Of a stretch of DNA of 64,000 bases, positions 43,472 to 54,500 are shown piece after piece (position 1 is the stretch's first letter; each line of letters opens with the position of its first letter). The stretch is taken from contig NC_090726.1 in the NCBI RefSeq assembly GCF_036898095.1, positions 40,499,676 to 40,563,675 of the forward strand. Reading direction: 5' to 3'. The notes beneath the pieces are model-generated. The model saw nothing but the letters and a program-made list of their open reading frames with translations, had not been told where the DNA came from and searched no databases. A program made the translations under genes and the position numbers. The stretch is from Palaemon carinicauda. Lineage: Eukaryota; Arthropoda; Malacostraca; Decapoda; Palaemonidae.

Positions 43472-45459
43472 TCATTGCATCGAGTCCAGTCCTTGGTGCC
43501 CTGCGTGTAGGTTAGTAGCCACCTGCTGACGGAGAGGCTCCGGGATAACTAGGCGGACGTTGCCTTGTTCGAACGTGTATGTCACTAAGTCTTGGATAAT
43601 GGCCAGCCTCTCCCTGACACCGTAGAAGGGCCGAAGGCATGCAAATTCCCGGGACTTCCTGTCGGCCCAGTCCCTGGCCATGAGCAGCTGATACACGGGG
43701 TCGCTGACAGCGGCGTCCCTGATACTCGCCTCGTCCACGACGCAGCTGTTGTGCTCTACTGCTGCCAAGACGGCGGCCGCTATGGCGTCGTTGAGGTCTT
43801 CGTTGTGGGCGCTGGGATCGGCTTTCAAGGTGGGGTATCGTGACAGGAAGTCTGCTGCACTGTTACGCTTCCCCAGTAGACACTTGACCCTGAATCGGTA
43901 CTGTAGGGTTCTCTCCTTCAGCCTTAAGAGACGGGGGTTGGAGATTTCCGTGAGGGCCTGATCCCCCATCAACCTGGTTAACGGGCGGTGGTCCGTCACA
44001 ATGGTGAGGTTGGGGCACCCCAGCAAGAACAGCCTCGCCTTCTGGAGACACCAGGCTACCGCGAGGGCCTCCCCCTCTACGGCAGTGTAGCCAGCTTCGT
44101 CGACGGTGAGATGGCAGCTGCCGCTTAGTGCCAGTCGCCACCCGCCTGTGCAGCTGAAGGGCATGGTAGTGGAGCTGCATGCGCAATATTGCTGAAGGAT
44201 TACAAACCCTATGCCCTTTTTGCTCCAGTCGGGGATCGCTGCTGTGGGGCAGCTCCTGTCGTAGTAAGCCAACCCGTCCTTTGCTAATTGGCAGATCGTG
44301 TCCCGGGCGTGATGGAATTTGGTGCGGAGTGCCTTGTCCCAGTACACTAACTTCGTGGTTAGTATCTTGAGGAGCTCCCTGAATGGGTTCATGATGGGGG
44401 CTGTTGCGAGGAAGGGCGCCAGGTGGTTGACGAATCTGTACCATGCCCTTATGTCGGTGATAGAGAGCTGACGTGGCATTGGGAAATTCTTGATGGCCGC
44501 CGAACGTTCCTCTGTTGGCATGTAGGCCTCCCAGCCCAAGTTGAAGCCCACAAAGTCCACTTCTCTTCTTGCGAATTGAAATTTCTCCAGCTTTAGGGTG
44601 ACACCCTTGGCTGCGCATGTTTCGAGGAAGTCGTAGGCGTGCCAGAAAGCTCCTTCGATGCTGTCATCGTAGAGCAGGGTGTCGTCTACGCACTTGTATT
44701 TCCTCTGGATGTCCTGGATGGCGCCGTCGAATCGTCGAGTATACGCATCGCCGGCGGAGCAGTGCCCCATGGGTTTATGACGGTAACGAAATCTCCCCTA
44801 GGGGTTAATGAATGTGGTTAGGTTGCAACTTTCTTCGTCTTGCTCCACCTGGTGGTATCCCCAGTACGCGTCCGCCACAGTCTTGAATGTGTGCATAGGT
44901 ACCCCGGACACCATGTCGAATGGGACGGGTGTGTGGTGTGTCTCACGCAGGCAGGATGCGTTGAGGCGCTGGTAGTCGACTGTACAGCGTGGCTGTCCTT
45001 ACTTCTTCGGGCACATCATTCGGTTGGCTGCCCGGCAGGTACCGGCTCTATGATGCCATGGGTGACATCCTCTTCGAGCTGGGCCTTCACTTCCTCTTCC
45101 CAGTGTTTTGGCACCGATGCTGGGGTGTGGTATGCGTAAGGCGTTGCTCCTGGGAGTAGGTGGATGTGGTGCGGTTCCCCCTGCATCACTGGCAGTGGCT
45201 TCCTGGCTGTGTTAAATGTTGTTGTGGCAAAATGTTGCAGGAGCCAGGCTTCCAACCTGGCTGCATGTTCCTCCTGGGGCGGCAGGGGCAACTCGGCGGG
45301 TCGGGGTGGTACCTGGGCAGCCCATTTGGCCGTGCTATCGAACAGGATCACGTGTGCCACCGCGGGGGAGGGTTGGGGGAACTCCTTGGGTACCAGCGTC
45401 AAGTCCCTGCGGGCGTCCAGCAACAGGAAGAGGTGCTTTGCCGACTGCACGAAGTACAC
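43472..45459 (-). pseudogene. Gypsy reverse transcriptase and RNase H, frameshifted
   Basis: RT entry block at 45100-45020 (GEPHHIHLLPGATPYAYHTP, EEDVTHGIIEPVPAG). 44770-45010 holds the middle with stops and shifts. 43472-44770 reads KCVDDTLLYDDSIEGAF (catalytic VDD), TLKLEKFQFARREVDFVGF, then the RNase H-like half: DWSKKGIGFVILQQY, EGEALAVAWCLQKARLF, NLTIVTDHRPLTRLM and LLGKRNSAADFLSRYP. The tether ends LHAGHQGLDSMQ, the HxxxH-type start of integrase zinc binding. Typical Ty3/Gypsy order. Confidence 0.88.
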
Positions 45460-45479
45460 GTCCTACTCCGTGGTGCGGC

Positions 45480-45860
45480 CTTGCAAGGTGACGTGGCACA
45501 CGGCAGATCCAAGGCACTTCAGGGGGAGGTTTGCCACATGCCGCAAGCCAGCACGGTGTGTAAGGGCTGCTGGGTGGACTTGGAGGTGCGACAGCAGGGA
45601 GGGCCCGCCACACATACATGTGCCCCGGTGTCCGCCACGGCGGCGACAGGCACTCGTACTCCTGTGTCGGTGTGGACGACTGTCACCTCCACTAGTGGTT
45701 GGCGGGCGAGGTTGGCGCCCGCAGCAAGCACAGCGCTAGACACAGCACTAGACAAGTCTCTTGGGGATCCTGTTGATTTTGCATGGGATTTTCTGCAGCA
45801 TTTGTATTAGTGGCCCTGCTTGCGGCACCCGTTGCATACGGCGGACTTAGCGGGGCATGA
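45480..45860 (-). pseudogene. Gypsy protease and gag zinc knuckle
   Basis: Retropepsin: VPVAAVADTGAHVCVAGP with the DTG active site, 45755-45519. Upstream at about 45855-45800, CNGCRKQGH followed by a stop codon then YKCC fits a CX2CX4HX4C knuckle broken by a stop. Marks the gag-pol boundary. Confidence 0.72.
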
Positions 45861-45966
45861 GTTAGGTTAGGCCCACCCTAGGCCAAAATTGAACAGAATT
45901 TGACGTGCAAACCATTTAGCTTTAAATAGCTTCTTGGAACCTATTAAGTTTGTAAGTTGAGGACTT
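45861..45966. mobile_element. MITE-like repeat B, right half
   Basis: GTTAGGTTAGGCCCACCCTA and GGCCAAAATTGAACAG to GTTTGTAAGTTGAGGAC, matching 17610-17714. Truncates the Gypsy element. Confidence 0.6.
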
Positions 45967-46559
45967 TCCGTACTTCTTGGTTTACTTATCTCGCTATTTT
46001 GATCTTTTGCTTTTTCTTTAAGATTGAATAAATTATCTTGCAGACAGTCCTTTTCGAGGAATGTTAACGGAAGAAGCCAAGTATACACAGTGATTCATGA
46101 TATATTTACTTGTTTTCTGTGCTACCTGCTGTCATTCAACATAGCTGTTCCTGTCGGGCGGCATGTTTATCGTTATTCTATCCCTCGAGAGTGTGGCTAT
46201 TCTAGGAGTCCCTCCACTGTTGAGTGTAATGGAAGAGACGCTGCCATTATTCACTCCTTTAGTGTTTGCTGATCCTGGAAGGCACTCAGGAAGCATCACA
46301 TGGTGGGGCTGTTGTGTTCTCTTCCCCATGACTGGGCCGTCATTTGCCTGCATGTCTCTAGAGAAGAAAAACTTCAATTTCCTCCTTCTCCCTTGTCTCG
46401 TCTTCTCTGAATTTTTGCGACGATCATCCCGATCGGGAACCATGTAATCAAGATCTACATAATCAGAACCACATGATTAGGAAGTTTTGGTTGTTCTTCA
46501 GTGTATCATTGTCTTTGAGTCACTAGGTAACTAGTTCATCTGTTTTGGTTACCGGTTCA
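45967..46559. other. Unassigned, one open frame without known domain
   Basis: Minus strand 46132-46443 gives 103 residues (RQGRRRKLKFFFSRDM, then CLPGSANTKGVNNGSV). No family recognised, no flanking splice evidence. Confidence 0.25.
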
Positions 46560-48400
46560 TTTAAAGCGCTCTGATTGGCCCGAAGAGCAGAAAGGTGTCA
46601 CCGAAGCATAGGACGACAGATTTGGCATAGTATTTTGAGACTATTAGATTCCTCTGCATGTTTTCACAATAGTAGCAATGCTGTAACAAAAGTCAATCCC
46701 TGGGAATGGTTTTCGGTACAAAGTACAGGAGTTCAATTTCCTGCTATCAGTGATTGGTCGTACACAAGACTGAGCTCGATCACTGCTGGTCAGGACATGG
46801 GCCGCCTGTCCCTGTCATGCCTCAGGACGTTCCCGAGATGTTTTGGTGACGGCATGCTCCTCGACCTAGATCTACCTAAGCTCAGAAACTGAACAGTGGC
46901 TGAGTTTTCCGTGGTGGCAAGAGATTCCAAATTAAATGGCTAGGATTCTTTTCAACCGAGGACAGGTATTCGATTATCCCATTTCGTTTGCGGATTGTCT
47001 GGCGCGTGTCCTAGAGGATTTAGATTCTATAATGAAACTTTGAATTAATAATATCCAAGAAGACCCATACCATCGATGAGTCGCTGAACTGTGACTCCTA
47101 CAATTTCTCTCCCAGTGGGAGAGACAGTGTAGTACTGAAAACCTTACCCTAGGATAAGAGATACTGTACTAGTATGTTCTTGCGTCGTTCGTCAGGTAAT
47201 GCAGTAGGATATGTATCGGGAACATAATCATCCCCAAGTAGATGGATTGGCACACGTTACAGAGCTCACGGAGCTGCTACCTGCTCTCGGTTCCGACGAG
47301 AACAAGCACACACTACCAGTAGGAATAAAGGCTGCCGTCTTTCTTGCCTTCAGCACCGGCAGGGTGAAGAAAAACATTTCCAGGAGCACCATTTTCTCTC
47401 TTCGGAAAGCCATCAGACGGGCGCATCGTGCCTTTACGGAGGGAGCAGAGGTAACTTTCCAAAAAAACGCACAAAATCCGAAGTCTAGGTTCTTTATCAG
47501 CCTTCAGGAAGAATCTTTCAGGGGCTGGAGTCTGGAAATGGCAGACGATCTTCACCATTTGCTATCTTAAGGTGTGTGCACACAGATTCGTGAATACTTT
47601 TACCCTCCATCCGGAGGTAGCTGCTTAGCAAGTCTGTAGTGAACAGAACTCCCTCACAAGACAAGAAGAATCTCGTTTAAGGTAGCAGTCTCACGTAAGT
47701 CTAGGAGGAGAGGTATAAATGTCTGGCCCTTTTTCCTCTTTTCTTTCCTTTCCCTTGGAATGTGGCGGTCGTGCTGTTACTTGTCGGATCGGACTTTGAT
47801 GCAGGTAAGCCTCCCAACCGAGCATCTTACGCAGGGGAGAGTATGGATAGAGATATATGCAAATCCAGTTCCTACTGTATCCATGCATTAACAGACGCCA
47901 TATTTGTATCGATAGAATTTTTTTCATAACCTTTTGTCAAGTTTTGGCAGAAACCTGGCTTATCACCTGGGACATCTTTTTCTCAGGTTGTTATAAGGGC
48001 GGCAGGGGTCAAACTTTGGTTCCCTTTACCTGTGTGGATGCTTTGACATCCCGGGAATTGAACCAACCAGTTTGGTTATAGGGACTTCCTGTCTCCTCGT
48101 TATAAGTCTCTGGTTAAAGGACGATGATTTGTATTTGTGAAGGAACGAATCACTATTCCCAAGTAGACAAACTTGAGTCCTTTAACTTTCTTCCTCAACT
48201 GCCCTACAAGTCCTAGGTTAAGGTCAAAGTGGCTTCTCTGTAGCCTGTCTGGTGGACAGAGCTTACCCGCCTCCTTGCAGTGACTACCCACATCATTTTA
48301 TAGATATTGAATCAAGTTCCAGCTCCTATTAAAGGACTCAAAGTTTGTTTAGTTAGGAAAAATGCACATTACTAAAAGAATATCTTGATTTTCATTTTCA
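46560..48400 (+). mobile_element. Second DIRS-like remnant (3' part)
   Basis: Tyrosine recombinase pieces at 47205-47650 are followed by about 700 bp of non-coding sequence with an inverted pair: TAGACAAACTTGAGTCCTTTA (48165) against TAAAGGACTCAAAGTTTGTTT (48330). That is the kind of complementary terminal/internal sequence DIRS elements carry. No close match to the 8829 element, so a different lineage. Confidence 0.5.
47205..47650 (+). pseudogene. Tyrosine recombinase catalytic fragment
   Basis: STGRVKKNISRSTIFSLRKA and IRRAHRAF fit the segment before the HxxR box of DIRS recombinases. In another frame near 47545, TIFTICYLKVCAHRFV followed by NTFTLHPEVAA fits the terminal block with the nucleophilic Tyr. 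The HxxR segment between is not preserved. Frameshifted and non-functional. Confidence 0.5.
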
Positions 48401-48447
48401 GTCATTTTGTTTCTGATGTTATAAAGGCAAACATAGATTAATTAATA

Positions 48448-48756
48448 TTAACCCTTTTACCCCCAAAGGACGTACTGGTACGTTTCACAAAACCCATCCC
48501 TTTACCCCCATGGACGTACCGGTACGTCCTTTCAAAATAATGCTATAAAAATTTTTTTTTTCATATTTTTGATAATTTTTTGAGAAAATTCAGGCATTTT
48601 CCAAGAGAATGAGACCAACCTGACCTCTCTATGACAAAAATTAAGGCTGTTAGAGCAATTTAAAAAAAATATACTGCAAAGTGTGCTGGGAAAAAAATAA
48701 CCCCTTGGCGGTTAAGGGTTGGAAATTTCCAAAGAGCCTGGGGGTAAAAGGGTTAA
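48448..48756 (-). mobile_element. piggyBac-like MITE, copy 4 (inverted)
   Basis: TTAA both ends; CCCTTTTACCCCCAAAGG left and GGGGGTAAAAGGG right. Palindrome GACGTACCGGTACGTC at 48513-48528. Opposite orientation to the other three. Confidence 0.87.
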
Positions 48757-49719
48757 CTGAAAGTTGAGTATTGAATAATGAATAATTACTCAGAATATTA
48801 ATCTTTGATAAAAAACAGGTACAACATTTGCCTCAGAGCACTGCTTAGTATGCATGCAAGATACTTTTAACACTAATATCACAACATTATTAGTAGTACT
48901 AATTTATATATAATTTCTGTGTCTCATTTCAGGTGTCGACGGAAATTGAGCTTTGCGTAAGCAGTATGCCTGAAGTGTCCAAAAAGGTAAAGGAAAGATG
49001 TACAGGAAAGTCAAACGTTTATATCAGAATTACCAAGGCTCATAGGGCTTGGCACTCGAAAAACACTATGAAGCATATCGGAACAGTCCCCCCTGAAGGA
49101 GAAATTTGAAGAGAGAAAGCTGGAACAAAGATGTCGGAGTTTTGGATCTATTGATATGGTAGAGTAGCGCATGAAGCTATAGAAATCCTTCCTGTTTAAG
49201 CCTTTTTACTTTGGAGGAAGGAAAAGGGACCAAAAAGATTTAGGGAGAGATGGCGTTGTGTCATGAAAACACCACTCTACATTACTCTAGTGAAGGTAAG
49301 AAAGATTTGAATACCTATGACCAGTAAACTAATAATTCTTTATGTAAAGGATTTATTTCTAGACTGCCAAGTTTCTTAAAAGTGATTGCAATGAGGAATT
49401 CTGTTAGGTCTATAATGGTATTTTATGCAGGAAATCTGCTTTCACAATCCTAGTAGGCCCTAGTCAGCAAATTGGTTAAACTGAGTCACAGCAGTATCTA
49501 GATTGGTAAACGTGTTGCCTTAGTTTAACGAACAGTTATTTGCTGGCTGGATTTGCTCTCCTCAGATTGTTTGTGATATGAAGTAATGTAAAAATCTTTT
49601 TGGGAATGAATTGAATCTGGTTAAATCATCTTTAAAACTATTTGTTCTTACATGAATACAAAGCATTGTCCCTTAATAGAAAAGAATGATTTCATCTGGA
49701 AAGCATCTGGTAAAACTTT
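48757..49719. other. Unassigned spacer with a weak exon-like piece
   Basis: 48933-48986 is bounded by TTTCAG and AAAAAG|GTAAAG and encodes 18 residues (VSTEIELCVSSMPEVSKK), too short to judge. Nothing else recognised. Confidence 0.25.
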
Positions 49720-50055
49720 TGATAAGGTGATAGTTGTCTCTGGCAGGCGTAAGGTGAGCCCCTCCCTTATTAAAGGCAACTGAGCACTCGCTTTGGTGTC
49801 GGGTTGTACCGAACGTGTATCACACACGTTCGTACACTGGAAAGGTATTTCTGTCTTTTGTATATTGTCGTTATCGCTTTCCCCTTGCACTGATAACCTG
49901 TTCATGCCTGTGTGTTCTTGAATCATTGTGTTTGAATTTTGATGTCGTTCTTGACGGGAACCGCTTGTATGTATACTCTTGATTTGTCCAAATAAAGTTA
50001 CTGTAGTTGCATTTGACTCATCTCTCAGTCACCTCCTAATGGCTCGCTTGCACAT
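49720..50055 (+). repeat. Probable Gypsy LTR (5') and primer-binding region
   Basis: Lies just before a gag ORF. Contains AATAAA at 49991-49996, ends near CTCGCTTGCA, followed by CATTGGTGACCAGCG, in the position of a tRNA primer site. Start of the LTR is not fixed because no partner LTR is visible before the gap. Confidence 0.5.
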
Positions 50056-50103
50056 TGGTGACCAGCGGAGTGACCTCTCCCTCCTGCCTGCCCCCCCACT
50101 GCT

Positions 50104-50970
50104 ATGCCTTACTGTTTTACGATGCTGCCCACCGAACCTGCCTCTTTGGCATATGCTGCCTCAATGAAACTACCGCCCTTCACTAGCAGAAAAGCGTTCG
50201 CCTGGTTCCAGCATGCTGAAGTCCAGTTTTGTAATAAAGGCGTCATGCACCAAAGCATATTACGTTCTCGTGATGATCCCCGAGACATTTTCCCAGAAAT
50301 CTCTAATTGTCTGTGCGAGCAGCACAGCCAATAACGTACGAAGACCTCAAATCATACCTCCTTCAGCAGTACTCTCCATCACCGGCTGCCTACATAGCAA
50401 AATTTTTTCAGCTCATCAACCATTGGGGGACCAAAAGGCTTCGCTCGCCCTCAGGGAAATGACCAGTATCGGTCGCCTCCATCCTGCCATAGACGGCTCT
50501 CCTCGTGAAGTGAATCCACTTCGTGCCCTTTAGTTACTACGCCTACCTGAACTTGTACGTGCTGCCATCCCCGATGTCGAAATTTTGCCCATGAAGGACC
50601 TGATGACCAAAGTCGACGCCCTTATGGACAGACACTTCACCATCTTCCAGACCTTTTTTAACATCGGAGTGGCGACAAAGCTACCCACCACTCAAATATA
50701 CCTCCAACGCCCTCAGGGAAATGACCAGTATCGGTCGCCTCCATCCTGCCGTAGACGGCTCTCCTCGTGAAGTGAATCCACTTCGTGCCCTTTAGTTACT
50801 ACGCCTACCTGAACTTGTACGTGCTGCCATCCCCGATGTCGAAATTTTGCCCATGAAGGACCTGATGACCAAAGTCGACGCCCTTATGGACAGACACTTC
50901 ACCATCTTCCAGACCTTTTTTAACATCGGAGTGGCGACAAAGCTGCCCACCACTCAAATATACCTCCAAC
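50104..50970 (+). pseudogene. Gypsy-type gag, frameshifted and internally duplicated
   Basis: LPPFTSRKAFAWFQHAEVQF is the conserved start of mag/Gypsy-type gag (LPPFW...AWFQRAEAQF pattern). A shift follows, and later frames give TYEDLKSYL-like and QQYSPSPAAYIAKFFQLINH segments, then ILPMKDLMTKVDALMDRHFT. Stops (TAG after NPLRAL) and a 262-bp duplication break it. The rest of the element, if present, falls in the N gap. Confidence 0.7.
50447..50970 (+). repeat. 262-bp direct tandem duplication inside gag
   Basis: 50447-50708 and 50709-50970 are nearly identical. The join carries CGCCCTCAGGG on both sides. Adjacent to the scaffold gap. Confidence 0.93.
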
Positions 50971-51000
50971 GACCTCTCCAGCCACTTACTGATGCACATC

Positions 51001-51500
51001 NNNNNNNNNNNNNNNNNNNNNNNNNNNNNNNNNNNNNNNNNNNNNNNNNNNNNNNNNNNNNNNNNNNNNNNNNNNNNNNNNNNNNNNNNNNNNNNNNNNN
51101 NNNNNNNNNNNNNNNNNNNNNNNNNNNNNNNNNNNNNNNNNNNNNNNNNNNNNNNNNNNNNNNNNNNNNNNNNNNNNNNNNNNNNNNNNNNNNNNNNNNN
51201 NNNNNNNNNNNNNNNNNNNNNNNNNNNNNNNNNNNNNNNNNNNNNNNNNNNNNNNNNNNNNNNNNNNNNNNNNNNNNNNNNNNNNNNNNNNNNNNNNNNN
51301 NNNNNNNNNNNNNNNNNNNNNNNNNNNNNNNNNNNNNNNNNNNNNNNNNNNNNNNNNNNNNNNNNNNNNNNNNNNNNNNNNNNNNNNNNNNNNNNNNNNN
51401 NNNNNNNNNNNNNNNNNNNNNNNNNNNNNNNNNNNNNNNNNNNNNNNNNNNNNNNNNNNNNNNNNNNNNNNNNNNNNNNNNNNNNNNNNNNNNNNNNNNN
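51001..51500. other. Assembly gap (500 N)
   Basis: Exactly 500 N, a conventional scaffold-gap length, so its true size is unknown. Confidence 1.
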
Positions 51501-54500
51501 CCTTTGATGTGAGAGTTACAAGGCTACATTATAGGATAAAGTACTAGCTCAGTGGGAAGGACCAAGTAGTTGGACTAAGGAAGATGAAAAAAAGGAGCTT
51601 TGTTTTGAGGAGGAAATATCCTTTGATGTAGAGGTACAAGGCTACATTATAGGATAAAGTACTGGACTCAGTGGGAGAGGACCAAGTAGCTGGACTAAGG
51701 AAAGATGAAAAAAAGGAGCTTTGTTTTGAGGAGGAAATATCCTTTGATGTAGAGGTACAAGGCTACATTATAGGATAAAGTACTGACCTCAGTGGGAAGG
51801 ACCAAGTAGCTGGACTAAGAAGATGAAAAAAAGGAGCTTTGTTTTGAGGAGGAAATATCCTTTGATGTAGAGGTACAAGGCTACATTATAGGATAACGTA
51901 CTGACTCAGTGGGAAGGACCAAGTAGCTGGACTAAGGAAGATGAAAAAACAGGAGCTCTTTGTTTTTGACGGAGGAAATATCCTTTGATGTAGAGGGTAC
52001 AAGGCTACATTATAGGATAAAGTACTGACTCAGTGGGAAGGACCAAGTAGTTGGACTAAGGAAGATGAAAAAAAAGGAGCTATGTTTTGAGGAGGAAATA
52101 TCCTTTGATGTAGAGGTACAAGGCTACATTATAGGATAAAGTACTGACTCAGTGGGAAGTGACCAAGTAGTTGGACTAAGGAAGATGAAAAAAAGGAGCT
52201 TTTTTTTTGAGGAGGAAATATCCTTTGATGTAGAGGTACAAGGCTACATTATAGGATAATGTACTAGCTCAGTGGGAAGGACCAAGTAGTTGGACTAAGG
52301 AAGATGAAAAAAAAGGAGCTTTGTTTTGAGAAGGAAAATATCCTTTGATGTAGAGGTACAAGGCTACATTATAGGATAAAGTACTAGCTCAGTGGGAAGG
52401 ACCAAGTAGTTGGACTAAGGAAGATGAAAAAAAGGGAGCTTTGTTTTTGAGGAGGAAATATCCTTTGATGTAGAGGTACAAGGCTACATTATAGGATAAA
52501 GTACTGACTCAGTGGGAAGGACCAAGTAGTTGGACTAAGGAAGATGAAAAAAAGGAGCTTTGTTTTGAGGAGGAAATATCTTTTGATGTAGAGGGTACAA
52601 GGCTACATTATAGGATAAAGTACTGACTCAGTGGGAAGGACCAAGTAGTTGGACTAAGGAAGATGAAAAAAAGGAGCTTTGTTTTGAGGAGGAAATATCC
52701 TTTTGATGTAGAGGTACAAGGCTACATTATAGGATAAAGTACTGACTCAGTGGGAAGGACCAAGTAGTTGGACTAAGGAAGATGAAAAAAAGGAGCTTTG
52801 TTTTGAGGAGGAAAATATCCTTTGATGTAGAGGTACAAGGCTATCATTATAGGATAAAGTACTGACTCAGCGGGAAGGACCAAGTAGCTTGGACTAAGGA
52901 AGATGAAAAAAAGAGAGCTTTGTTTTGAGGAGGAAATATCCTTTGATGTAGAGGTACAAGGCTACATTATAGGATAAAGTACTGACTCAGCGGGAAGGAC
53001 CAAGGTAGTTGGACTAAGGAAGATGAAAAATAAGGAGCTTTGTTTTGAGGAGGAAATATCCTTTGATGTAGAGGTACAAGGCTACATTATAGGATAAAGT
53101 ACTAGCTCAGCGGGAAGGACCAAGTAGTTGGACTAAGGAAGATGAAAAAAAGGGAGCTTTGTTTTTGAGGAGGAAATATCCTTTGATGTAGAGGTACAAG
53201 GCTACATTATAGGATAAAGTACTAGCTCAGCGGGGAAGGACCAAGTAGTTGGACTAAGGAAGATGAAAAAAAAGGAGCTTTGTTTTGAGGAGGAAAATAT
53301 CCTTTGATGTAGAGGTACAAGGCTACATTATAGGATAAAGTACTGACTCAGTGGGAAGGACCAAGTAGTTGGACTAAGGAAGATGAAAAAAAGGAAGCTT
53401 TGTTTTGAGGAGGAAATATCCTTTGATGTAGAAGGTACAAGGCTACATTTTAGGATAAAGTACTGACTCAGTGGGAAGGACCAAGTAGTTGGGACTAAGG
53501 AAGATGAAAAAAAAGGAGCTTTGTTTTGAGGAGGAAATATCCTTTGATGTAGAGGTACAAGGCTACATTTTAGGATAAAGTACTGACTCAGTGGGAAGGA
53601 CCAAGTAGTTGGACTAAGGAAGATGAAAAAAAAGGAGCTTTGTTTTGAGGAGGAAATATCCTTTGATGTAGAGGTACAAGGCTACATTATAGGATAAAGT
53701 ACTAGACTCAGTGGGAAGGACCAAGTAGCTGGACTAAGGAAGATGAAAAAAAAGGGAGCTTTGTTTTGAGGAGGAAATATCCTTTGATGTAGAGGTACAA
53801 GGCTACATTATCGGATAAAGTACTAGCTCAGTGGGAAGGACCAAGTAGTTGGACTAAGAAGATGAAAAAAAGGAGCTTTGTTTTGAGGAGGAAATATCCT
53901 TTGATGTAGAGGTACAAGGCTACATTATAGGATAAAGTACTGACCTCAGTAGGGAAGGACCAAGTAGCTGGACTAAGGAAGATGAAAAAAAGGAGCTTTG
54001 TTTTCGAGGAGGAAATATCCTTTGATGTAGAGGTACAAGGCTACATTATAGGATAAAGTACTAGCTCAGTGGGAAGGACCAAGTAGTTGGACTAAGGAAG
54101 ATGAAAAAAAGGAGCTTTGTTTTGAGGAGGAAATATCCTTTTGATGTAGAGGTACAAGGCTACATTATAGGATAAAGTACTGACTCAGTGGAAGGACCAA
54201 GTAGTTGGACTAAGGAAGATGAAAAAAAGGAGCTTTGTTTGAGGAGGAAATATCCTTTGATGTAGAGGGTACAAGGCTACATTATAGGATAAAGTACTGA
54301 CTCAGTGGGAAGGACCAAGTAGTTGGACTAAGGAAGATGAAAAAAAGGAGCTTTGTTTGAGGAGGAAATATCCTTTGATGTAGAGGTACAAGGCTACATT
54401 ATAGGATAAAGTACTAGCTCAGTGGGAAGGACCAAGTAGTTGGACTAAGGAAGATGAAAAAAAAAGGAGCTTTGTTTTGAGGAGGAAATATCCTTTGATG

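Larger units (their letters stand above)
39335..45860 (-). mobile_element. Decayed Ty3/Gypsy retrotransposon (gag end to 3' LTR)
   Basis: Minus-strand order: CCHC knuckle, protease, RT, RNase H, integrase, then a possible LTR. The 5' LTR and most of gag are absent: beyond 45860 a half copy of repeat B begins. The integrase is interrupted by a non-LTR element at 40399-43071. Multiple frameshifts. Confidence 0.88.

Noticed and set aside
43863..45810. Several long frames opposite or offset to Gypsy pol
   Set aside because: GC-rich shadow frames; the RT, RNase H and protease motifs lie in other frames.
48933..48986. 54-bp exon-like segment with AG/GT borders
   Set aside because: Too short to distinguish from chance; no homology seen.
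50847..51512. Open frames running through the N gap
   Set aside because: Undetermined bases are not sequence evidence.
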